From assembly GCA_016193115.1 (NCBI GenBank), contig JACPSV010000258.1, positions 1-7,839 on the forward strand: 7,839 bases of DNA, read 5' to 3'. The first letter of the stretch is position 1. The number at the start of each line of letters is the position of its first letter. The stretch comes from Elusimicrobiota bacterium (GTDB taxonomy: Bacteria > Elusimicrobiota > Elusimicrobia > 2-02-FULL-39-32). The position numbers and the translations under genes were made by a program. Under the pieces are notes generated by a model. That model ran no database searches. It was not told where the DNA came from and saw nothing but the letters and a program-made list of their open reading frames with translations. This document shows positions 1 through 5,159 of this stretch, one piece after another.

Positions 1-345
1 AGAAGGAGTTCCCACAGGAACAGGTTTTTCGACTTCTTCTGTTTTGGGGCCGGGCAAAACCCACTCTTTCTCTTTTCCTGCAGGCGCTGCCGGACCCATC
101 TCGGAAACTTTGGGAACCCCCACTTTCTCCGGCGCCTTCAAGGAAGCGCCGCCGCCCGGCCTTAAGAGAGGGTTCCCCCCAATCCGGAACGGTTTGGTCA
201 GATCTATTTCAATGGAAGGAGAAACGACATTTCCTTGTCGCATCTTCCCCAGATACAATCCTCCAGCTAGAACACCATGAAAGAGAACTGAAAAGAAGAA
301 AGCGTTCCGAAATAGATTTTCTCTGGAATAAAATGGCGTCGTCAC
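1..345 (-). CDS. tonB: TonB-like energy transducer, N-terminal part (3' end outside window)
   Basis: A GTG at 343-345 overlaps the exbD stop as GTGA and opens a frame of 115 codons that runs off the left edge without a stop. The N-terminus has a short cytoplasmic stretch (MTTPFYSRENLFRN) and one membrane helix, about residues 14-34: AFFFSVLFHGVLAGGLYLGK. Ser19 and His23 reproduce the SxxxH pair of E. coli TonB (SVCIHGAVVAGLLY), where the histidine is needed for coupling to ExbB-ExbD. A periplasmic region rich in Pro, Lys and Glu follows (for example KAPEKVGVPKVSE and PKTEEVEKPVPVGTPS), as expected of the TonB linker. The receptor-binding C-terminal domain is beyond the window. TolA also carries an SxxxH pair, so TolA is the main alternative. 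The short Pro-Lys-Glu linker fits TonB better than TolA's long Ala-Lys helix, as far as it can be seen. Confidence 0.8.
   Translation of the reverse strand, partial: MTTPFYSRENLFRNAFFFSVLFHGVLAGGLYLGKMRQGNVVSPSIEIDLTKPFRIGGNPLLRPGGGASLKAPEKVGVPKVSEMGPAAPAGKEKEWVLPGPKTEEVEKPVPVGTPS
342..345 (-). other. GTGA stop/start overlap, exbD to tonB-like gene
   Basis: The four bases hold the GTG start of the TonB-like gene (343-345) and the TGA stop of exbD (342-344). It is the GTG version of the ATGA overlap between the HEAT gene and exbB. Only a weak purine stretch precedes it, so TonB-like output is probably tied to exbD translation. Confidence 0.75.
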
Positions 346-749
346 TTTACTTTCTTGGAGCGGACTTCGAGGGCTACTTTTTTGACGCCGGAACCGCGCA
401 CGATATCCAGCACGGAAACCACTTCTCCGTAAGGAATTGTCTGATCTGCCAGGACTGAGACATGCAAGAAGGGGTCTGACCGGACCATCGCCCCCAACTG
501 GAATCCCAGTTCTGATGGAACGATTCTTTTTTCTCCCAGAAAAAGTTCTTTTTTCTCGTTCATCACCAGGTTCAAAGTCGCAGTCGCTTTCTGTTCGGTT
601 TGGGCGGCTTTAGGAACATTCACGTTGATCGCTCTGCGGTGAACCAGGGGAGCGGTGGCCATGAAAATGATTAGGAGAACAAGGATAATGTCCACCAAAG
701 GCGCGATATTGATGGAAGTAATGGTCTCTTCGTGTTCGCTATGATTCAT
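342..749 (-). CDS. exbD: ExbD-type energy-transducing subunit (ExbD/TolR family)
   Basis: The 135-residue protein has a short cytoplasmic N-terminus, one membrane helix at about 17-36 and a periplasmic domain of about 95 residues. The key membrane aspartate is Asp20 in NIAPLVDIILVLLIIFM, matching E. coli ExbD Asp25 (NVTPFIDVMLVLLIIFM), which carries protons within the ExbB pore. The periplasmic end has the family pattern VSVLADQTIPYGEVVSVLD. I chose the ATG at 747-749. It gives the usual family length and starts 14 nt after the exbB stop. The frame is open upstream to 866, but that would add 39 residues with no membrane character that overlap the end of exbB. The Shine-Dalgarno match before the ATG is weak. 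The stop codon is shared with the next gene's GTG start (GTGA). TolR is the alternative. Confidence 0.93.
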   Translation of the reverse strand: MNHSEHEETITSINIAPLVDIILVLLIIFMATAPLVHRRAINVNVPKAAQTEQKATATLNLVMNEKKELFLGEKRIVPSELGFQLGAMVRSDPFLHVSVLADQTIPYGEVVSVLDIVRGSGVKKVALEVRSKKVK

Positions 750-763
750 GTCACCGTTAGCAT

Positions 764-1381
764 TTATCGGGACTTGGAACGCGCCAAAAGGAGACGACTG
801 ATCGCTTCCGTTTCCGATAAAATATCTTTGATCCCTTTCTGCAATATATTGTAGGCGATGACGCACGGTAACGCCACCAAAAGACCGACCGCTGTGGCAA
901 TCAGGGCTTCCGACAAACCTTGCATCACCACCTCGGGTCCGGCGCCGCCGCCTTCCGCAAGATCATGAAACGCCTTGATCACGCCCAACACGGTGCCAAA
1001 AAGACCGATATAGATCGCGTTGTTACCCAACGTGCCCAAAATAATCATGCGCGCTTCTAATCGCCGTTTCTCGCTAAACGTGACGGAAGCCATCTGTTCT
1101 TCCACGCTGTCGGCCCCATGAGACCAAACCTCCAGTCCCGATCTCACGACAGACGCCGTCAGACCCGAATGAGAACTCAGATGCTGGCTCCACGTCTCGG
1201 ACACGGTTCCGCCCAAAAGGTTCCGCAACTTTTCTTTCACTTTCTCCATTTCTTTTCTTTCCCGATAAAGAATGATTCCCCGTTCGATCATGACGGCCAC
1301 CGCCGCAACGGAACACACGATCAGAATGTAGATGACCCACTCTCCGCCCGTCAACGCCATTTCTTTCAGCAAATCAATCAT
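764..1381 (-). CDS. exbB: ExbB-type proton channel subunit (MotA/TolQ/ExbB family)
   Basis: The 205-residue inner-membrane protein forms, with ExbD, the proton-driven motor that energises TonB. Three membrane segments are visible at about 14-36, 113-137 and 157-178, with a long cytoplasmic loop between the first two, as in the family. The channel threonines equivalent to E. coli ExbB Thr148 and Thr181 are present as Thr130 (IGLFGTVLGVIKAF) and Thr163 (EALIATAVGLLVALP). The chain is shorter than E. coli ExbB (244) and close to many TolQ/ExbB homologues. The ATG at 1379-1381 overlaps the HEAT stop as ATGA and has its own AAGGAG site at 1389-1394, 7 nt upstream. TolQ is the alternative assignment. 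The sequence alone does not separate them, but the TonB-like protein downstream favours ExbB. Confidence 0.92.
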   Translation of the reverse strand: MIDLLKEMALTGGEWVIYILIVCSVAAVAVMIERGIILYRERKEMEKVKEKLRNLLGGTVSETWSQHLSSHSGLTASVVRSGLEVWSHGADSVEEQMASVTFSEKRRLEARMIILGTLGNNAIYIGLFGTVLGVIKAFHDLAEGGGAGPEVVMQGLSEALIATAVGLLVALPCVIAYNILQKGIKDILSETEAISRLLLARSKSR

Positions 1382-3129
1382 CGCTTCTCTCCTTCGATTG
1401 CGGATTGCTCAACTTTTTTTGCGTATAAACGCAGTAGAGCGGAGGCCATCTCAACTCGCACCATGTTGTGCTGCTGCATGGCCAGGTACGACAACACTTT
1501 ATAATAATCTTCCGCTCCGCCCATCTCGCCCAAGTAGCGCATGGCCATGGCCCGCACAACCCAGTCCGGGTCGTCCAGCATACGCAGCAAAAAGTCTCTG
1601 CCCATGGGATCGCCTAAACGAAATATCGTCTGCGCGGCGTAAATGCGGATCAGAGCGGAGGAATCCAGTTTCGTGACACCCACCAATATGGGAATCGCCT
1701 GCGGATCTCTCCAGATTTTTAAGGCTTCCACAGCGGCAAACCGATCCGCGGCGGTCTGGCTTCTCAACGCTTCTTGAAACAAAGACAGGTGCGCCGGATC
1801 CTGAGAATAGGCCAAAGCGATCAAGGCAAAAGAACGCACGTTCGGATTTTGGCTCTCGCGGACAATACGCACGAGCTCGTTCGTCAACTGAAAATCTTTT
1901 GTCCCGGCCAAACCTTCGGTTAGGAGGAAACCGATCCGGTTGTAACGCGTCTTCAAACGAATGCCATAGGGAGTCACCAGCTTATTTAAGTCCCCATAGG
2001 CGGGAGACTGCCCGATCAAATCTTCCGTAATACCAAAATCTTCCTTCTCTTGAATCATTTTCAGAAGCTGAAAATTGATGCGGGAATCCACAATTTCCGT
2101 AGGCGGCACTTTTAAGCGGGGCGCCGTGACCACGAGAGGTTCCATCTCAAACGCGGACCTTTTTTTGACGAAATCCTGTCTGGGCGCCGGCGGTTCGATG
2201 GGAAGCCCTTTTTTCTTTCTCTTTTCCATCTTTTTCCTTTCTCGTTCTTCCCTCTCTTTCTCCAGTTTCAAAGGCAGCAGTTTCAGCGCGGCGATAGAAA
2301 CTTCCGCCGTTACAAATGGGTTGGGAGAGCCGGTCTGCTCGCGGTTGATCTGGTCAAGTAAACGATCATAATCTTCCGCGGTTCCCATCTCTCCTAAAAG
2401 TTTGGCGGAAACCGCCCGCACCAGCCAGTCCTTATTCTCTAAATTTAAACGCAGCATCTCTAAACCGGAAAGATCGTTCAATGACACGAGCGCGGCCTGA
2501 GCATAGGCTCGGATTAAAAAGGATTCGTCCCGGGCGCTCACTTCCCTTAAAAGAGGGACAGATTCCGGGAATCCCCACTTTTTGAGCGCCTCCACGGTTG
2601 CAAACCGGATCCCGACGTCTCTTGACCAAAGGGCTTCCTGGAAAAACACTAGATCGTTCTTGTCTTTGATGGTCGCAAGAGCAATCAAGGCAATGGAACG
2701 GACGTTCGGGGTATGGTCCCACCGCGCGATCGTGGTCAACCTCTGTTTTAGGTTCTGTTCGCTCACGACCCGCACATGTTTAATCTCTTCCCAACCTAAC
2801 GATTCCGACAAGGCGACGCCTAACCTCTGGTACCGGTTTTTAAGCTCAAAGCCTTCCGGAGTCACAAAAGTGATCAACTCTTTTAAGGAAGGGGTCTCTT
2901 CCGGCGACTCCGTTTTTCCCAAGTTACCTTCTTCCAGAAGTTCGATCAGAATTTGAATGATCTGAGGATCCACGTTACGAAACACAGCGCTGGTGCTAAC
3001 CTCTATTTCCGGCGTCTCGTAAAGATACACCTTCGGTTTCCAACTCTCCCCCGCCCAAGCTAGGGCAGAACTAAAAGTCAGAGCCAGAAACAGAAGAAAT
3101 GAATCTCGGAATGGCGACAAATTGAGCAT
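1378..3129 (-). CDS. Exported HEAT-repeat protein made of two homologous halves, with a TonB-box-like motif
   Basis: The 583-residue protein begins with a signal peptide (hydrophobic FLLFLALTFSSALA, likely cleavage after AWA at 26), so it should be periplasmic. The body is all-alpha HEAT repeats, with helices such as VRSIALIALA, RFATVEALKKW and WLVRAVSAKLLGEMG. Such repeats are usually protein-binding scaffolds, and I see no catalytic motif. Residues 41-258 and 330-547 are two copies of one module. Ungapped hand alignment of 141-258 with 429-546 gives about half the positions identical. Between them lies a very charged helix (about 288-307, nearly all Lys, Arg and Glu), then a Pro-rich turn. 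The motif EPLVVTAPR at 330-338 resembles a TonB box (BtuB has DTLVVTANR). The start at 3127-3129 lies 5 nt after the isomerase stop with no good Shine-Dalgarno sequence. The stop overlaps exbB (ATGA). The family was not recognised by name. The location beside exbBD-tonB suggests a role with the energy-transducing complex, by inference. Confidence 0.88.
   Translation of the reverse strand: MLNLSPFRDSFLLFLALTFSSALAWAGESWKPKVYLYETPEIEVSTSAVFRNVDPQIIQILIELLEEGNLGKTESPEETPSLKELITFVTPEGFELKNRYQRLGVALSESLGWEEIKHVRVVSEQNLKQRLTTIARWDHTPNVRSIALIALATIKDKNDLVFFQEALWSRDVGIRFATVEALKKWGFPESVPLLREVSARDESFLIRAYAQAALVSLNDLSGLEMLRLNLENKDWLVRAVSAKLLGEMGTAEDYDRLLDQINREQTGSPNPFVTAEVSIAALKLLPLKLEKEREERERKKMEKRKKKGLPIEPPAPRQDFVKKRSAFEMEPLVVTAPRLKVPPTEIVDSRINFQLLKMIQEKEDFGITEDLIGQSPAYGDLNKLVTPYGIRLKTRYNRIGFLLTEGLAGTKDFQLTNELVRIVRESQNPNVRSFALIALAYSQDPAHLSLFQEALRSQTAADRFAAVEALKIWRDPQAIPILVGVTKLDSSALIRIYAAQTIFRLGDPMGRDFLLRMLDDPDWVVRAMAMRYLGEMGGAEDYYKVLSYLAMQQHNMVRVEMASALLRLYAKKVEQSAIEGEKR
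1389..1394 (-). promoter_or_regulatory. Shine-Dalgarno site of exbB inside the HEAT gene
   Basis: On the minus strand AAGGAG lies 7 nt before the exbB ATG and within the last codons of the HEAT gene (IEGEKR). It supports the short exbB start and, with the ATGA overlap, coupled translation of the two genes. Confidence 0.75.
1489..2142 (-). repeat. Module B of the internal duplication in the HEAT protein
   Basis: This encodes residues 330-547. The counterparts of module A are VDSRINFQLLKMIQ, LVTPYGIRLKTRYNRIG, PNVRSFALIALA, LFQEALRS, RFAAVEALKIW, LIRIYAAQ and DWVVRAMAMRYLGEMG, then AEDYYKVL. The conserved tail AEDYxxxL closes each module. Module B begins with the TonB-box-like stretch. Confidence 0.85.
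2116..2142 (-). other. TonB-box-like motif EPLVVTAPR in the HEAT protein
   Basis: Residues 330-338 read EPLVVTAPR. Classic TonB boxes of outer-membrane receptors read DTLVVTANR (BtuB), DTIVVTA (FepA) and ETMVVTA (CirA), so the hydrophobic-Val-Val-Thr-Ala core matches fully. Here it sits after a charged, Pro-rich linker in an exported, non-barrel protein, three genes upstream of a TonB-like gene. Function is inferred from resemblance and context only; a five-residue core can arise by chance. Confidence 0.4.
2356..3009 (-). repeat. Module A of the internal duplication in the HEAT protein
   Basis: This encodes residues 41-258. Landmarks shared with module B are VDPQIIQILIELL, FVTPEGFELKNRYQRLG, PNVRSIALIALA, FFQEALWS, RFATVEALKKW, LIRAYA and DWLVRAVSAKLLGEMG, then AEDYDRLL. 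Order and spacing match module B, with one gap of about 8 residues near residue 120. The similarity is at protein level; codons have diverged, so this is an old duplication. Confidence 0.85.
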
Positions 3130-3134
3130 TGAGT

Positions 3135-3755
3135 TTATTTTACTCTTTCGATGGTGACTTTTTTGATCAGGACGGGTTTGAGAGGCCTGTTATTCATTCC
3201 ACAAGCAACATTGCCGATCGCCACCACCACGTTTTGACCGTCCAGTACCTCTCCAAATATGGTGTGCCTTCCATCCAGCCAGGGAGTGGGAATATGCGTG
3301 ATAAAAAACTGAGATCCATTGGTGTCAGGACCACTATTGGCCATAGCCAGCAAACCCGGCCGGTCAAATCTGAGAGTGGACACGATCTCGTCTTGAAATT
3401 GGTACCCCGGCGAACCCGTGCCATTACCTAACGGGCAACCACCCTGAATCATGAAGTTAGGCATGACGCGGTGAAACGTCAAACCATCATAAAAACGTTT
3501 CTTCATTTTGGCTCCCGTCTTGGGATCCGCCCACTCCTTTTTGCCTTCCGCTAAATCCACAAAATTTTCCACGGTGAGCGGAGTCGCCTTCTCATAAAGA
3601 CGACACACAATTTTGCCCATCGAAGTCTCAATCGTCGCGTAAAGACCACTCTCTTTTTTGCCTAACGACTTCTTCTCCACATCTTTCTGAGCGTCCAAAT
3701 GCACACCCCCCATTAAAAGAATCACCGCACCCACCATCCAAACACATTTCCTCAT
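3135..3755 (-). CDS. Exported cyclophilin-type peptidyl-prolyl cis-trans isomerase
   Basis: The 206-residue protein catalyses cis-trans isomerisation of Xaa-Pro bonds and, being exported, probably helps envelope proteins fold. Residues 1-22 form a signal peptide: a basic start (MRK), a hydrophobic core ([11 protein letters not shown]) and likely cleavage after LDA. The cyclophilin domain covers about 38-205. Residues matching the human CypA active site are all present: Arg96 and Phe101-Met102-Gln104 ([13 protein letters not shown]), Ala139 ([16 protein letters not shown]), Phe151, Trp159-Leu160 and His164 ([12 protein letters not shown]). It should therefore be active. Length and topology resemble E. 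coli PpiA. The ATG at 3753-3755 is preceded by the best ribosome-binding site in the window. The gap to tldD is 31 nt, and the next gene begins 5 nt after the stop. Likely clients are the exported or outer-membrane products of the same unit, but this is inference from context. Confidence 0.95.
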   Translation of the reverse strand: MRKCVWMVGAVILLMGGVHLDAQKDVEKKSLGKKESGLYATIETSMGKIVCRLYEKATPLTVENFVDLAEGKKEWADPKTGAKMKKRFYDGLTFHRVMPNFMIQGGCPLGNGTGSPGYQFQDEIVSTLRFDRPGLLAMANSGPDTNGSQFFITHIPTPWLDGRHTIFGEVLDGQNVVVAIGNVACGMNNRPLKPVLIKKVTIERVK

Positions 3756-3760
3756 CTATC

Positions 3761-3766
3761 CCTCCT
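3761..3766 (-). promoter_or_regulatory. Strong Shine-Dalgarno site of the cyclophilin gene
   Basis: On the minus strand AGGAGG (followed by G) stands 5 nt before the ATG at 3753-3755. It is the only consensus-grade site in the window and lies in the largest intergenic gap (31 nt). Translation of the isomerase is therefore probably independent of tldD, unlike the overlapped junctions around it. Confidence 0.8.
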
Positions 3767-3786
3767 ATTATGATGCGCCAGACGTA

Positions 3787-5157
3787 TTATTGACCGCCAA
3801 TTAGAAGTTTGGGGATGCGCAACGTTGGCTGACCGTCCGAAACAGGCACTCCCTGCCCGTCCTTGCCGCAGGTGCCCACGCCCCAACCCATATCTTTCCC
3901 AACCAAATCAATCGTCCTTAAAACCTGCGGCCCGTTTCCCAAAAGAGATGCCCCGCGCACCATCGTCTGGATCTGGCCACCCCGCAACAAGTACCCTTCC
4001 TCCACCTCAAACACAAAATCGCCCGTGACCGGATTCACCTGACCGCCCCCCATGCGCCGCACCAACAACCCTTCCTGCACCGATCTCAAAATTTCCTGAG
4101 GATCGTCCGGACCGGAAAGAACGAACGTGTTAGACATCCTGGGGATAGGTTTATGCGAATAAGATTCTCTCCGTCCGTGCCCGTTGGACGGTCTCCCGTC
4201 TTTTCTTGCGGTAATTCGATCATAGAGAAAATTCTTAAGAACGCCGCGCTCAACCAGAACCGTTCTCTCCGCTTTTGTCCCTTCATCATCGAACAGGAAA
4301 GATCCCCGGTGAGACGGAAGCGTGGGATCGTCAAAGACGCTGATTTTCTCGCTGGCTACGACCGTCCCTATTTTTCCCGCGTAGACGGGCGAGATTCCTT
4401 TTTGGATGCCGTCCGCTTCTAAAGAGTGGCCGATCGCTTCATGGATCATGGTTCCGCCCGCCTGAGACTCTAAAATGACCGGCATCTCTCCCACGGGCGC
4501 TGGCGGGGAACGGAGTTTCTGAATCGCTCTCCGAGCGGCGACGGCCGCTATGCGGGAAGGATTTTCCCATTCAAACAATTCAAATCCGCAGAGAGAACCC
4601 GCCACTTCCGTAGCCGTCTGCAAGATACCGTCCTTTTCCGCCACGACGGTCACGGCAAAGACCATAAAAACACGCTCTTCATGATAGCAGGAATGAGCCT
4701 GATCCTCGACGGAGAAACAGTGAATCTTTTTAGATCTCTCTCCGTAGGAGATGGAAACTTGGCGGATCCATTCTTTCCCTTCCACAGAACGCGCGGAACG
4801 GTCGGCGTCGCTTAAAATCTTCACTTTCGCGTCCATGGGAACGGACGCAGGATCTACCAGAACCGGATGCCTGAAATGGGGCACCGCCCCTTTCCAATCG
4901 GCCGGCGGCAGACTCTTCAATCCTTCGGAAAGACCCTGGGAAAGATGTTTCAACCCTTCCTCATCCCACCCGTCTAAATGCCCAAACCGCGTTTCTCCAT
5001 CCTGAACGTAGCGTAACCCCATCCCGCTGGACTCGCCGCTTTCCACCTCTTCAATTTTCATGTCTTCGTAACTGATATGAAGACCGGAAGACTCCTCCGA
5101 ATAGATCTCGGAATAGTCCCCGTAGGTCAATAAAGGGATGATCTTTTTCCAGTCCAT
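3787..5157 (-). CDS. tldD: TldD family metalloprotease
   Basis: The 456-residue protein is close in length to E. coli TldD (about 480). TldD pairs with TldE/PmbA to form a zinc-dependent protease that degrades unfolded peptides. In some species it trims modified peptides such as microcin B17, and it takes part in CcdA turnover. The family's metal-binding motif HExxxH is present as HEAIGH at residues 239-244, inside GGTMIHEAIGHSLEADG. The C-terminal family signature GVGTCGKDGQGVPVSDGQP lies at 426-444, with the conserved Cys at 430, and GGGQVNPVTGDF is at 370-381. No signal peptide or membrane segment is visible, so it is cytoplasmic. The ATG at 5155-5157 overlaps the kinase stop by one base (TGATG), and no clear Shine-Dalgarno sequence precedes it, so translation probably depends on coupling. 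The usual partner gene pmbA/tldE is not in the window, and no peptide precursor or modification enzyme is visible beside it. Confidence 0.95.
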   Translation of the reverse strand: MDWKKIIPLLTYGDYSEIYSEESSGLHISYEDMKIEEVESGESSGMGLRYVQDGETRFGHLDGWDEEGLKHLSQGLSEGLKSLPPADWKGAVPHFRHPVLVDPASVPMDAKVKILSDADRSARSVEGKEWIRQVSISYGERSKKIHCFSVEDQAHSCYHEERVFMVFAVTVVAEKDGILQTATEVAGSLCGFELFEWENPSRIAAVAARRAIQKLRSPPAPVGEMPVILESQAGGTMIHEAIGHSLEADGIQKGISPVYAGKIGTVVASEKISVFDDPTLPSHRGSFLFDDEGTKAERTVLVERGVLKNFLYDRITARKDGRPSNGHGRRESYSHKPIPRMSNTFVLSGPDDPQEILRSVQEGLLVRRMGGGQVNPVTGDFVFEVEEGYLLRGGQIQTMVRGASLLGNGPQVLRTIDLVGKDMGWGVGTCGKDGQGVPVSDGQPTLRIPKLLIGGQ

Positions 5158-5159
5158 CA
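5155..5159 (-). other. TGATG stop/start overlap, kinase to tldD
   Basis: The kinase stop TGA (5157-5159) and tldD start ATG (5155-5157) share one base, the same arrangement as at the barrel/kinase junction. No good Shine-Dalgarno sequence is visible upstream, which points to termination-reinitiation. Confidence 0.8.

Noticed and set aside
44..280. Forward open frame with Pro/Gly-rich translation
   Set aside because: It is the antisense shadow of the Pro-rich linker of the TonB-like gene, which has a clear membrane helix and fits the exbB-exbD order.
750..866. N-terminal extension of exbD by 39 residues
   Set aside because: It would start inside exbB at a GTG, add polar sequence before a typical ExbD N-terminus and exceed the family length. 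The ATG at 747-749 is better.
2205..2268. Long pyrimidine-rich tract on the + strand, possible triplex or regulatory element
   Set aside because: It is explained by Lys, Glu and Arg codons of the charged spacer helix in the HEAT protein; no mirror symmetry or repeat unit is evident.
3130..3145. Small inverted repeat GAGT/ACTC before the HEAT start, possible hairpin
   Set aside because: Only four base pairs around an A/T-rich loop; too weak to call a terminator or regulatory hairpin.
3756..3786. Possible internal promoter in the largest intergenic gap
   Set aside because: The gap is 31 nt and is occupied by the ribosome-binding site; no convincing -35/-10 pair was seen. A promoter inside tldD cannot be excluded.
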